Source: SXXZ01 sp041177965 | Lineage (GTDB): Bacteria; Verrucomicrobiota; Verrucomicrobiia; Limisphaerales; UBA9464 | NCBI GenBank assembly: GCA_041177965.1 | Contig: JBEGWF010000012.1 | Location: 5,318 to 69,317 of the forward strand | Reading direction: 5' to 3' | DNA: 64,000 nucleotides | In this document: positions 29,401 through 37,308 of the stretch, piece after piece | Position numbering within the stretch: position 1 is the first letter of the stretch | Layout: the number at the start of each line of letters is the position of its first letter | The notes under the pieces: generated by a model | What the model was told of the DNA's origin: nothing | Database searches by the model: none | Seen by the model: the letters and a program-made list of their open reading frames with translations, nothing else | Position numbers and translations under genes: made by a program

Positions 29401-32400
29401 GGGTGAGCATCACACCGGTCACCGGAGCCAACGCCCTGCTGCTCAACGGCCCCGGCGAGGCCGTCCAGGAGGTCCTGAAGCTGGTGAAGGAACTCGACGC
29501 GGAGAGCGCCACCGGCGAGGTCGAGGTCCGCATCTACAAGCTGGGCAGCGCCAACGCGGCCGACATCCAACCGGTGCTCTCGCAACTTCTGGCCAACGTG
29601 AGCACGCGGCTCGAGCGCCGCGGGTTCGGTTCCCGGGCCCAGCCGACCATCGCCATCGATCCGCGCTCCAACAGCCTCCTGATCACCGCGTCGGCCACCC
29701 ACTTCAAGCTCATCGAGCAGCTGCTGCCGACGCTGGACAAGGCCCCGGATCGCTCGGACCGCGACGTGCAGTTCGTCTGGCTCCAGAATGCTCGCGCCGC
29801 CGACATCCGCATGAAGGTGGCCGCCGTCTACGAGGAACGCCCGCGGGGAGAACAACCCGTACTGGAGGTGGACCGCGAGGCCAACACCCTGACGGTGATC
29901 GCCCGTCGGTCCGACATGCCGCAGATCCAGGACCTGATCCAGCGCCTGGACGCCTCGGCCCAGGACAACAGCCTGCAGGTGCGCCTCCTGACGGTGGATG
30001 ACGTGCCCGTCGAACAGATGGTGGGCATGCTGACCAACATCTACCCGCAGATGTACGGGGGCTCGCTGAAGCTGGTCGACCGACTGCCGGTCCTCGACCG
30101 CACCAAGACCAACCACCCGGCCGCTTCGCCGGAGGTCACCGTGGCCCTCGACCGGAACGCCAACGCGTTGATTCTGTCGGGCCCGGCTCCGGAACTCGAC
30201 CGCATCAACCGCATGGTTGTGGATCTCTCCTGGAAGGCGTCCTCCGGCGAGAGCGACCTGCGCATCCTGGCGCTCGCCCAGGCCGACCCCGTGGTGCTGG
30301 CCCGCACGCTCAACAACGTCTTCCGTCCCGGAGGGGGCCGGGGTGGACAGCCCGAGCAGCAGCAGAACCCCCAGAACCAGCGACCGCCCCGCTTCACTGT
30401 GGTGCCCGAATCGCGATCACGGAGCCTGCTGGTCCGGGCGTCGGCCAAGGATTTCTCGATCATCGAGGCGCTGGTCAAACAACTCGACACCGCCAATCCC
30501 GCGGCGGACCTGTCGCATCGCCTCATCACCCTCACCCACACGCCGCCATCGAAGATCACCCCGCTGGTGCAGCAGTTGGTGCAGCAATTGTCCGCCCAGC
30601 ATCCCGGAGACCCGCTCACGGTGCTGCCCTACGGGCGGTCCAAAGGCCTGCTGGTGGTGGCCCGCGAACCGCTCATCGCCCAGGTCGAGAAGATGATCAA
30701 GACCCTCGACACCCCCAGCGAGGACGCCGAGGCCGAGGTGCGGGTGTTCACCCTCAAGCAGAGCGCGGCTCCGGCCATGGCGACCACCCTGCAGAACCTG
30801 CTCCGACCCGGGGCCGCCGGCGAGGCCGGCAGCGAGGCCAGGGAACTCCAGGAACAGGTCCGCAAACTGAACATCCGCGGCGATTCGGGCGACCCCGTGG
30901 CCCTCGACCTGCAGCGCCCCATCAAGATCACGGCCGACCCCAGCGACGGCAACCGCCTGCTCATCACGTCGACTCCCAAGAACCTCGAGGCTCTCGGGAA
31001 GGTGGTGGAGATGCTGGACCAGATCGGATCGGCCGAGGCCGCCGACTTCGCGGTCGTCGCCCTGCTCCACGCCGATGCGCGGACCACGGGCCAGACCCTC
31101 ACCGCCATCTTCACCCAGGGAGCCAGGCTCGGCACCCGCCAGGACGGCCCTGGCAAGCCCGAGGCCGGCTCGGCGCGGGCCCTGGCCAGCCCGCTGAATG
31201 TCACGCCGGATTCGCGGCTCAACGCCCTGATCCTGTCCGGCCGCAAGGATTCGATCGAATTGGCCCGCAAGCTGATCAAGGACCTCGACAAGCAATGGGA
31301 CGCGGCCATCACCGAGGTGAAGGTCTTCCGCGTGAAGTACGCCACCCCGAGCCGGCTGCTGCCGATGTTGCAATCGGTGTTCGCCGAGGGACCCGCCGTG
31401 CCGGGGACCGAGGGCCTCAACAATTACGTCAGCCGGCTCCAGACCCGCCGCGAGGGCGGCAAGGCCGTCTCGACCGAGCAGGCCAAGACCCGCACGGCCC
31501 TCACCCTCCAAGCCGACGACAATGCCGGCGCCCTGATCGTCGCCGCCCGCGCCGACACCCTGCCCCTGATCGAGGAACTGCTCACCCAACTCGACATCCC
31601 CGACGCCTCGGGCCTGAGCACCGTGCGCATCTATCCGCTCAAGCATGCCGATGCCTCGGCCGTGCAGAAGATCATCACCGACCTGCACTCCGGCCCACGG
31701 AACGCCAACGCCAAGCCGAGCGACCGGCCGACCGTCACCCTCGATGATCGCAGCAACTCCATGATCGTCTCGGGCAACGAGAAGGCCTTCGCGATCATCG
31801 ACAACCTCATCGCCCAGCTCGACAAGCCGATGGCCCCTGAGTTCCGCGATGTCCGCATCCTTCCGCTGGCCCACGCCGACGCCGCCCAACTGGCCGGAAC
31901 CCTGCAGCGCCTGATGGACCAGCGGGTCGCCCGCCAGGGCTCCCTCGGCAAAGGTCAGGCCGACAGCCTCAAGGTGCTGGTGTTGCCCGAACCCCGCTCC
32001 AACAGCCTGCTCGTGGGTGGCGGCAAGGACGCCTATGAACTGGTCGAGTCTCTCGCCCGCAAGCTCGACGACGCGGCACCGGGCCTCACCGGCGGGGTGC
32101 GCATCGTTCCGCTGGAATACGCCGACGCGCGCATCCTCGCCGCCTCCTTCAACCAGCTCTTCACCCAGCGCTACCAGGCGAGCACCTCGCCCGAGCTCCA
32201 GCGCCAGAAGCCGGTGATCCTGCCCGACGCCCGGGTCAACGCCCTCATGGTCTCCGCCGGTCGGGAGGACAACGAGACCATCGACGCCCTGCTCAAGAAG
32301 CTCGACCGCAAGCTCGACAACCCGTCGCTGGCGCTGACGGTGCTGCCCCTGAAGCACAACGACGCCGCCCGGGTGGCCGCCACCCTCGAGGGCGTCTTCG

Positions 32401-35285
32401 CCGCGCGCATCCAGGCCCGCACCCTGCCCGGCCAGACGCCCTCCCCCACCGACCGGGTGGAGATCCAGACCGACAGCCTGAACAACTCCCTGATCGTCTC
32501 CTCCAACAAGGAGAACCTCGACCTGATCAAGGATCTGCTCACGCGCATCGACGTGGAGCCCACCGTCGCCGAAGGGGTCCTCGAGACCTTCGTCCTCAAG
32601 CACGCCGACGCGCAGCGCGTGTCGACCATGCTCAAGAGCCTGGTGCAGCAGGGCATGTATCGTCCGGGCCGCTCGGACGTGAAGATCCCGGGTCAGGCCA
32701 GCCGCGACGCCATGGCCATCGCCGTCGACACCCGGAGCAACACCCTCATGGTCTCGGCCAGCCCGGACAACCTCGGCCTCATCAAGGAGATCCTCGCCAA
32801 GGTCGACACCGTCGATTTCGTGGCCGCCACCGATCTGAAGGTCTACAAGCTGGAACATGCCCGGGCCTCGAACATGGCCGGCGTGCTCACCCAGTACCTG
32901 CAGGCACGCAAGGCGGCCGACGCGGCGGCGCTCAACGCGCCCGAGCGCAGCATGCCGGTGGCCGTGATCGCCGACACCCGGCTCAACGCCATCCTGGCCA
33001 CGGGGTCGAAGGAGGCCATCGACATGCTGGACCGCATCGTGCCGCAGCTCGACGCCGAGGACCGCCTGGCCCAGCTGAACTTCCGGGTGTTCCCCCTCAA
33101 GGAAGCCACGGCCACCCGCATGCAGACGACCCTGCAGCGCCTCTTCGCCAACCGGCCGCCCAAGGCCCGGGGTGAACCGGTCGATCCCATCACCGTGGTC
33201 GCCGACGCCTGGGTGAACGCCCTCATCGTGGGAGCGGTGGTCGAGGACATGTCCATGATCGACGGTCTGATCCAGCGGCTCGACACCCAACAGGCCGAGC
33301 TCGGGCTCAAGGTCGAGGTGATTCCCCTGGCCAAGGCCGACGCCCGCAAGGTGGCCCAGACGGTCCAGGGACTCTTCCGCGAAGGCACCCAGGGCGGTCC
33401 CCTGCCCATCGTCGTCAGCGCCGATGAACGGGTGAACGCGCTGGTCGTCTCCTGTGGCGCCACCGACCTCAAGCGCATCCGCGACGTGGTGGCCAAGCTC
33501 GACACCGACCAGACCGCCCGCGTGAGCGAGATCCGCGTGATCCCCCTCAAGTACGCCCGCGCCGAGAACCTGACCCAGGTGCTGAACACCTCGCTCAATT
33601 CGAAGATCGCCCCGTTGTCGGACCTGAGCCCCAACGCCCAGTCGGTCCTTCAATTCGTGACCCGGACGGAGGACGGCCAGGAACTCGTGACGGCCGCGCT
33701 CAAGGAGGCCATCTCCATCACCCCGGACCCCCGCATGAACGCCCTCGTGGTGTCGGGGCCCGTCGACTACATGGGCCTGCTCGAACAGATCGTCGGTCGC
33801 CTCGACAACAGCTCCTCGCGCGAGGCCAAGATCCGCGTCTTCTCCCTCCGCAACGCCGACGCCCAGCAGACGGCGCAACTGCTCCTGTCGATGTTCCGCA
33901 TGCAGTCGAGCGGCACGGCGGCAGCCGCCAACGGCCAACGGACCATCCAGTACACGCTCATGAAACCCGCCGCCGACGGCACCGAGACGCCCTCGGCCAC
34001 CGCCGTCATCGGTTCCGAGGAACAGACCGCCCTCACCGTCAGCGTCGATCCCCGCACCAACACCCTGCTGGTCGGTGGCACCGAGCACTACGTGGCGCTC
34101 GTGCAGCAGATCATCGAGACTCTGGACTCCTCCGAGGCCCTGGAGCGCAAGACCGAGGTCTATCGCCTCAAGAACGCCCAGGCGCCCGACGTCGGGACGG
34201 CCATCCGCAGCTTCCTCGACCAGGAGCGCCAGCGGGTCACGCAGGTGCTCGGCACCGACGCGGTGGGCACCGCCCAGCGCCTCCTCGAGCGCGAGGTCGC
34301 CATCGTGCCCGAGCAGGTCAGCAACACCCTGCTGCTCTCGGCCAGCCCGCGGTACTTCGAGCAGATCCACCAGATCATCGAGGAGCTCGACCAGGCCCAA
34401 TCGCAGGTGCTCATCCAGGTGCTGCTCGCCGAGGTGACCCTCGACTCGAACCGCGACCTCGGCTTCGAGTGGACCTTCACCAAGAACGTCGGAAACGGAT
34501 GGAACGTCGGGACGGGCACCGACTTCGGTGTCCCCACCCAGATGCAGAACTTCGGCGGGTATTCCGCCCTGGTCACCGGCAACAACATGGAGTTCCTGAT
34601 GCGCGCCCTTGAGAATGACGGTCGCGTGGAGGTCCTGAGCCGTCCGCAGATCCTGACCGCCGACAACAAGATCGCCTCGATCAACATCGGCCAGCGGGTC
34701 CCCATCATCACCGGCAGCTCCACCACCCCGCAGGGCGGCCAGATCAACACCTTCGACTACCGCGACGTGGGCGTGAACCTGACGGTCACCCCCCGCATCA
34801 CGGGCGAAGGCTTCGTGAAGATCGACGTGGGCGCGACCAACAGTTCCCTGGCCAGCTCGAGCGTGGAGATCAACGACAAGGCGACGGTCCCGATCATCAA
34901 CGAGCGCCGGGCCTCGACCACGGTCACCGTCCAGAGCGGGCAGACGGTGGTCATCGGCGGCCTCATCGGAACGGTGGACGACATCCGCCGCAAGAAGACG
35001 CCCTTCCTTGGCGACATCCCGGGAGTCGGTTTCTTCTTCCGGAGCACTTCCAAGAAGTCGGAACGGCGTGAACTGCTGATCATGCTCACCCCGCAGGTGC
35101 TCACGGCCAACCACGAGCAGGAACCCAAGATCACCACCATCGGGAACTACTCGACGCGGATGCTGGAGAAATCGACCCTCCGAAGCGCCGAGCGCAAGGA
35201 CCCGTTGAAGACGCAGTTGATGGATTCGATCTTCCCGAACGACATCAACGCGACGAAGACCAATGCCCCCGCCGGCAAGAAGTGA
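23472..35285 (+). CDS. gspD: Giant GspD-family secretin with about 43 tandem N domains
   Basis: Outer-membrane secretin of about 3937 residues; ordinary GspD has 600-800. A signal peptide (residues 1-30) and Pro/Ala-rich linker precede an N0 domain (about 61-145, NIRFQFEGIPYADVIERFAQ). From residue 157 to 3640 the protein is an uninterrupted row of N1-type domains (mean about 81 residues), each ending in a strand-helix pattern like RSNSLIVSG...I..LI.QLD. By-eye count is 43. The pore domain (3641-3875) is intact: VLIQVLLAEVTLD, VEVLSRPQILTADNK, VGVNLTVTPRI, GQTVVIGGLI, and LGDIPGVGFFFRSTSKK. A short Lys-rich tail follows. There is one frame with no stop and no frameshift. Only one Cys was noticed (near residue 3321). 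Last pseudopilus/platform gene is 19 nt upstream; a lipoprotein gene overlaps its stop. Confidence 0.95.
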   Translation: MNIHRSLRATLFLGLALGLSATDPFARVRAADPVPAAPAPATAGTNAPTAAAVPAPAIARNIRFQFEGIPYADVIERFAQMSGKPVVGEVNIPGTITFNDSNAYNYAEAFDTLNVILSMKGQMIVEEGNFLRVLPFKELPQTPLRILRGGDKADGVRPGEVVTVVLDLKNLDAKEISESITNLLSSAGSVAPLSRGRGLILTDRLVNIQRVKALIGSVDNETAAQRQMKTYTLLHASGAVVADLVNRTFGVTTAPKRTQYNPNSKQLDVLPADPNDYVTAVYDDASRTLVLFGPRERLALADELITRFEDGGSGAGDVRIYTPEVIKAEELANMIRQAIPGVAAPNETGSAAATKARVIAEKNTNRLIVAAPLAGMADQIEALVNRLDKPVHGSGRTAANGTPGKAQVVQVTRVFRTRTSEVKNVGKILTEALTKTLPNGQKVPTASVSVEPGSQSIVVTGSPGDVQTATDIISQLETGSTNPKPQQTRFIDLGSVAEAKRIVPLVEQIYRSEVADGSAGGAAHAKIMAEPNTSRLIVTASEEHLTRIEEIVRNLRAEKSKPLQRALHILALRNARLETAFPSINSLINERMSDRRFEDQPKPSVVPDNANNRLLVTATEEQKKEIEAILAVVDVAPERQKRQMAVIPVNGKSPAELITLAGQMMSQLGEQPSNPQLEPKLIPDASGKQIIVLATDSDIQRVRTLIQQLDATTTSAVSRQFRNVELHNRNAAELTPLVQQLYQEQIKGNTEPPGGPATLMTDAKNNRIMVSGAEREITRVEAIIRQLDPAGQKSAKEETRIIRLKTAVASEISSLVEKSLGSQTQSVKVLVDTRSNSLVITGEPAAVEAASKIIRELDIPSEVQPREMKVIELKQADAAALATLATTLATDLLKSQRGAEYTPKGRIMPDPAANRVIISAPREEITLISQVVERLDQAPEAAGGARVFRLNNADAAQVVSVVSNAMVKFDARNQPIRRASVSLDRESNSIVVSGSRQDLKDAEGIIQRLDNEGVEGSGGTGGGSKSRNLKMVEVVGEPDTLAQLATRVFLAQNAGRSVTNLVSITPEPNGRRLIVLAPDSLMAQVETVISALDARPDQSQRQLHTIEPQGSRAADLLPMVNKIYAEQNQGRTTKPATLYTDPTGDRLMVFGTADQATAVRQIVTTLATEMPEARTNRVFEIGKPAEAQRLLPIVQQLYKDQASSRPSDGPADTQLLTEPRSGRIIASGRISHLDRISEIIANLKATGSAGLGRETRTFEVGSASDVQRVQPLLQQLYTDQWKERSDTDPADAQILGDPRSGRIIVTGRPDHLQKIESILQQLGTGPAKPGADSREVRIIDLATATASELATTVRGLYLDQAKARFGGTAPDTTISSDTGSNRLIVVGETNELAVIEDLVRKLDKVGSQSATARVFKIKSAEPDKVAEVLSTALVRYDAFGRAQKRATVSVDAKSRTLIVTGDPKELQAVSTIIEQLDTSLGARPDRRMKVVTLRQGKVGELSARVRQLYNDQSRNQPELALSDLLILDDATSNQLILAGSEAQLALVDGILGELQKNTATRAPRETRPITVGQPDEVVRVLPLLRQLYTERWKTQDAADPADAVFTPDAPNGRILVTARTNHLAEIESLLGVIQAPTATPAPRETRVLNLAERQASELAETVRSLYEESLKAKPVSPSEQAVIRADTEGNRLIVTGRTNDLEQIAALVLNLDTANQRSGNSRIFRLTNAEPAQVAAALSNTLAKVDPSGRITPRVTLGIDNTARTLVVSGQARDLQAAEQIVTQLDATTQREARDLQVLPILQGSATEAVARLRPLVLDRLKASGKAADLVLIPDDSQSRVLVTANATQWQAVQEIASRLLTTGTNAARGVRTVALRHVTAAPVITLLGQLFSREMDDDAAQRLVVTPALDERSLLVNAPPALFDRVQSVIQSVDVSDPGGSSVLQTVLLRKTVAETVAESVNKAIAGKGTDAKLRRVSITPVTGANALLLNGPGEAVQEVLKLVKELDAESATGEVEVRIYKLGSANAADIQPVLSQLLANVSTRLERRGFGSRAQPTIAIDPRSNSLLITASATHFKLIEQLLPTLDKAPDRSDRDVQFVWLQNARAADIRMKVAAVYEERPRGEQPVLEVDREANTLTVIARRSDMPQIQDLIQRLDASAQDNSLQVRLLTVDDVPVEQMVGMLTNIYPQMYGGSLKLVDRLPVLDRTKTNHPAASPEVTVALDRNANALILSGPAPELDRINRMVVDLSWKASSGESDLRILALAQADPVVLARTLNNVFRPGGGRGGQPEQQQNPQNQRPPRFTVVPESRSRSLLVRASAKDFSIIEALVKQLDTANPAADLSHRLITLTHTPPSKITPLVQQLVQQLSAQHPGDPLTVLPYGRSKGLLVVAREPLIAQVEKMIKTLDTPSEDAEAEVRVFTLKQSAAPAMATTLQNLLRPGAAGEAGSEARELQEQVRKLNIRGDSGDPVALDLQRPIKITADPSDGNRLLITSTPKNLEALGKVVEMLDQIGSAEAADFAVVALLHADARTTGQTLTAIFTQGARLGTRQDGPGKPEAGSARALASPLNVTPDSRLNALILSGRKDSIELARKLIKDLDKQWDAAITEVKVFRVKYATPSRLLPMLQSVFAEGPAVPGTEGLNNYVSRLQTRREGGKAVSTEQAKTRTALTLQADDNAGALIVAARADTLPLIEELLTQLDIPDASGLSTVRIYPLKHADASAVQKIITDLHSGPRNANAKPSDRPTVTLDDRSNSMIVSGNEKAFAIIDNLIAQLDKPMAPEFRDVRILPLAHADAAQLAGTLQRLMDQRVARQGSLGKGQADSLKVLVLPEPRSNSLLVGGGKDAYELVESLARKLDDAAPGLTGGVRIVPLEYADARILAASFNQLFTQRYQASTSPELQRQKPVILPDARVNALMVSAGREDNETIDALLKKLDRKLDNPSLALTVLPLKHNDAARVAATLEGVFAARIQARTLPGQTPSPTDRVEIQTDSLNNSLIVSSNKENLDLIKDLLTRIDVEPTVAEGVLETFVLKHADAQRVSTMLKSLVQQGMYRPGRSDVKIPGQASRDAMAIAVDTRSNTLMVSASPDNLGLIKEILAKVDTVDFVAATDLKVYKLEHARASNMAGVLTQYLQARKAADAAALNAPERSMPVAVIADTRLNAILATGSKEAIDMLDRIVPQLDAEDRLAQLNFRVFPLKEATATRMQTTLQRLFANRPPKARGEPVDPITVVADAWVNALIVGAVVEDMSMIDGLIQRLDTQQAELGLKVEVIPLAKADARKVAQTVQGLFREGTQGGPLPIVVSADERVNALVVSCGATDLKRIRDVVAKLDTDQTARVSEIRVIPLKYARAENLTQVLNTSLNSKIAPLSDLSPNAQSVLQFVTRTEDGQELVTAALKEAISITPDPRMNALVVSGPVDYMGLLEQIVGRLDNSSSREAKIRVFSLRNADAQQTAQLLLSMFRMQSSGTAAAANGQRTIQYTLMKPAADGTETPSATAVIGSEEQTALTVSVDPRTNTLLVGGTEHYVALVQQIIETLDSSEALERKTEVYRLKNAQAPDVGTAIRSFLDQERQRVTQVLGTDAVGTAQRLLEREVAIVPEQVSNTLLLSASPRYFEQIHQIIEELDQAQSQVLIQVLLAEVTLDSNRDLGFEWTFTKNVGNGWNVGTGTDFGVPTQMQNFGGYSALVTGNNMEFLMRALENDGRVEVLSRPQILTADNKIASINIGQRVPIITGSSTTPQGGQINTFDYRDVGVNLTVTPRITGEGFVKIDVGATNSSLASSSVEINDKATVPIINERRASTTVTVQSGQTVVIGGLIGTVDDIRRKKTPFLGDIPGVGFFFRSTSKKSERRELLIMLTPQVLTANHEQEPKITTIGNYSTRMLEKSTLRSAERKDPLKTQLMDSIFPNDINATKTNAPAGKK
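23940..34391 (+). repeat. Array of about 43 N1-type secretin domains encoded in tandem
   Basis: Protein-level repeat covering residues ~157-3640 of the giant secretin. Two subfamilies are visible. In the first part (to about residue 2250) many copies carry PLLQQLYTDQ-like helices, for example in the copies starting near 27000, 27224 and 28155. In the second part (from about 30248) the first strand reads hPLKHADA with longer, variable loops, for example near 31613, 31850 and 32340. DNA identity between copies is low, so the array is old rather than a recent slippage product. Confidence 0.85.
27224..29071 (+). repeat. Duplicated four-domain block inside the secretin array
   Basis: Four consecutive N domains starting near 27224, 27465, 27697 and 27925 are matched in order by the next four at about 28155, 28397, 28624 and 28849. 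Diagnostic pairs are RETRTFEVGSASDVQRV / RETRPITVGQPDEVVRV, REVRIIDLATATASELA / RETRVLNLAERQASELA, ARVFKIKSAEPDKVAEVL / SRIFRLTNAEPAQVAAAL, and RMKVVTLRQG / DLQVLPILQG. Each block is about 306-310 residues. This indicates that blocks of several domains, not only single domains, were duplicated. Confidence 0.72.
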
Positions 35286-35842
35286 TGCCCTCATACCGCC
35301 CCTCAGAACACCACGACCGCGACACAGGCCGCTTCCGGGGAGGCATCGCGCTGGCGGTGTTGGTCCTCGGCCTCGCCGCGGGGTGCCGCTCGGAGGACGG
35401 CGGCAACGGGTCCGCCTCCCGGGCCCGGGGCGGCGCCAGGGCCTCCGGAATCCTGGAGCTCCACCTTTTGACCATGCCGGTCGCCCTGAACCTCGACGGA
35501 GCCCCGGGGCCGGACGGCGTGGCGGTGAAACTCTTCGCCAACGTGGGGAACGCCGCCAAACCCGCTCCGATCCGGAGGGGTGAGGTGGAGATCCTCCTGT
35601 TCGACGGACTGCTCAACGGCAACAGCGCGCCTCTGCCGAAACCGGCCCACTCCTGGACCTTCACCGCGAAGGAACTCAAGGGCTTCGAGACCCAGGCCAT
35701 GGTCGGCACCGGTTACCAGATCACCCTGCGGTGGGGGGGCTTCCAACCGAAGAACGACCGGGTCACGGTCATCGCCCGACACCCGATCGGGGATGGCCGC
35801 TACCTGTACTCCACACCGGGGGTCATCGCGTGTTCCCCGTGA
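35285..35842 (+). CDS. Small lipoprotein coupled to the secretin (candidate pilotin)
   Basis: A 185-residue predicted lipoprotein: hydrophobic GGIALAVLVLGLAAGC with the lipobox LAAGC (Cys at residue 34), then a Gly/Ser/Arg-rich linker and a beta-rich domain (ILELHLLTMPVALNLDGAPG; GDGRYLYSTPGV). Its ATG shares one base with the secretin stop codon (TGATG), so translation is almost certainly coupled and the product made in step with the secretin. Pilotins are small lipoproteins that deliver secretins to the outer membrane; this gene has the right size, location and lipidation signal, but I do not recognise its fold as a known pilotin family. A GTG at 35282 is an alternative start. Confidence 0.7.
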   Translation: MPSYRPSEHHDRDTGRFRGGIALAVLVLGLAAGCRSEDGGNGSASRARGGARASGILELHLLTMPVALNLDGAPGPDGVAVKLFANVGNAAKPAPIRRGEVEILLFDGLLNGNSAPLPKPAHSWTFTAKELKGFETQAMVGTGYQITLRWGGFQPKNDRVTVIARHPIGDGRYLYSTPGVIACSP

Positions 35843-35854
35843 GGGGTCGCCGGG

Positions 35855-36118
35855 CTATCGACCGGGCCATGCCCCGACGGCGCCCTTCCCCGGGGCCTGT
35901 GGAACGGGTTCGGTGGTGGGGTCGCTGAGGGAGCGGAGCACCGCCTCGGCCCGTCCGGGATCGCCCGCATCGAGGTGGGACAGGGCCTCACGGAAGGCCT
36001 TCCACCGGAAGTCGGCCTCGCCCTCGGCGCGGTCCACCCGGTCCAGGAACGCGGCGATCTCGATCAATTTGCAGCGGGCATCCATGAAGTAGAGATCCAA
36101 CACCTTCTGCCGAGTCAT
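35855..36118 (-). CDS. Conserved hypothetical small protein (87 aa)
   Basis: Short soluble protein starting MTRQKVLDLYFMDARCKLIEIAAFLDR. It is helical, rich in charged residues, without signal peptide or membrane helix, and ends with a PTTEPVP...GAVGAWPGR stretch. The start-proximal sequence looks like a small conserved protein I associate with Verrucomicrobia, but no function is known to me. It is convergent with the candidate pilotin gene, 12 bp apart, and divergent from the GDP-fucose synthase gene. Confidence 0.65.
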   Translation of the reverse strand: MTRQKVLDLYFMDARCKLIEIAAFLDRVDRAEGEADFRWKAFREALSHLDAGDPGRAEAVLRSLSDPTTEPVPQAPGKGAVGAWPGR

Positions 36119-36308
36119 GGGTGCGAGGGTACGCGAGGACAGCCCTCACACCAAGCCGTACCGGAGGGATTCGGTCCCGACACGCGGCATGCACGCCGGC
36201 GGAGACCCGCCGATGTCCGCCGTGGGATTGCCACCCCACCGGGGTCCGTGGCAAGGTGGAGCGTCGCGATGGATACGCCCGAAGGGGCCTTCCCATGCGC
36301 CGCTCATC

Positions 36309-37244
36309 ATGCCTTCGCCCACGGACCCTCGGATCTACGTCGCCGGCCATCACGGTCTGGCGGGCAGCGCCATCTGGCGGAGCCTGGAGCGGCGTGGCCA
36401 CCGTCACCTGATCGGCCGACGCTCGAGCGAACTGGATCTCCGGGATGCCCGTGCGGTGGACGCCTTCTTCGCCGCCGAACGACCGGAGTGGGTGTTCCTG
36501 GCGGCGGCCAAGGTCGGCGGCATCAAGGCCAACAACGATTTCCCGGGCGAGTTCCTCTTCAACAATCTCGCCATCCAGAACCACGTCATCGACGCCTCGC
36601 GGCGTCACGGCGTGCGCAAGCTCCTCTTCCTGGGGAGTTCCTGCATCTACCCGCGCTTGGCCCCCCAACCCCTGAAGGAGGAGTACCTGCTCGGGGGACC
36701 GCTCGAGCCCACCAACCAGTGGTACGCCATCGCCAAGATCGCCGGCATCAAGCTGTGCCAGGCGTATCGCCGCCAGTACGGTTGCGATTTCATCTCGGCG
36801 ATGCCCACCAATCTCTACGGGCCCGGCGACAACTACGATCCGCTGGGTTCGCACGTGCTCCCGGCGCTGATCCGCCGCTTCCACGAGGCCAAGATGGCCG
36901 GTGCGCCCTCCGTCACCTGCTGGGGCTCGGGCAGCCCGCTGCGCGAATTCCTTCATTCCGACGATCTCGGCGATGCCCTCGTCTTCCTGATGGAGCGCTA
37001 TTCCGAGGAGCAGTTCATCAATGTCGGATCCGGCCAGGAATTGACCATCGGGGAACTCGCCGGGACGGTGGCCCGCATCATCGGATATCCGGGGAACATC
37101 CACTGGGACAGCTCCCAGCCCGACGGCACCCCGCGCAAACTGATGGACAGTTCCCGGCTGCGGGCGCTGGGATGGTCACCCCGGGTCTCCCTCGAAGAGG
37201 GCATCCGCGGGGCCTACCAGGACTTCCTCGGCCGCCAGACCTGA
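36309..37244 (+). CDS. fcl: GDP-L-fucose synthase
   Basis: NADPH-dependent epimerase/reductase converting GDP-4-keto-6-deoxymannose to GDP-L-fucose for surface polysaccharides. Extended SDR with cofactor motif GHHGLAGS at residues 13-20, the family hallmark AAKVGGIKANN near 66-76, GSSCIYP at 109-115 and catalytic Tyr139/Lys143 (YAIAK). PTNLYGPGDNYDP and REFLHSDDL are also conserved. The 311-residue length is normal. The usual partner gmd (GDP-mannose dehydratase) is not adjacent. The ATG at 36309 is preferred over an upstream in-frame start that would add 64 unlike residues. Confidence 0.94.
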   Translation: MPSPTDPRIYVAGHHGLAGSAIWRSLERRGHRHLIGRRSSELDLRDARAVDAFFAAERPEWVFLAAAKVGGIKANNDFPGEFLFNNLAIQNHVIDASRRHGVRKLLFLGSSCIYPRLAPQPLKEEYLLGGPLEPTNQWYAIAKIAGIKLCQAYRRQYGCDFISAMPTNLYGPGDNYDPLGSHVLPALIRRFHEAKMAGAPSVTCWGSGSPLREFLHSDDLGDALVFLMERYSEEQFINVGSGQELTIGELAGTVARIIGYPGNIHWDSSQPDGTPRKLMDSSRLRALGWSPRVSLEEGIRGAYQDFLGRQT

Positions 37245-37308
37245 AGCCACCGACGCAGGCCGACGCTCGCGGCTTCCAAGACCGGGGGAGTTGTCCCTAG
37301 TCTCGCCC

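Noticed and set aside
30417..35294. 1625-codon minus-strand open frame opposite the secretin
   Set aside because: Same reason: GC-rich codon usage of a repetitive gene leaves its complement open.
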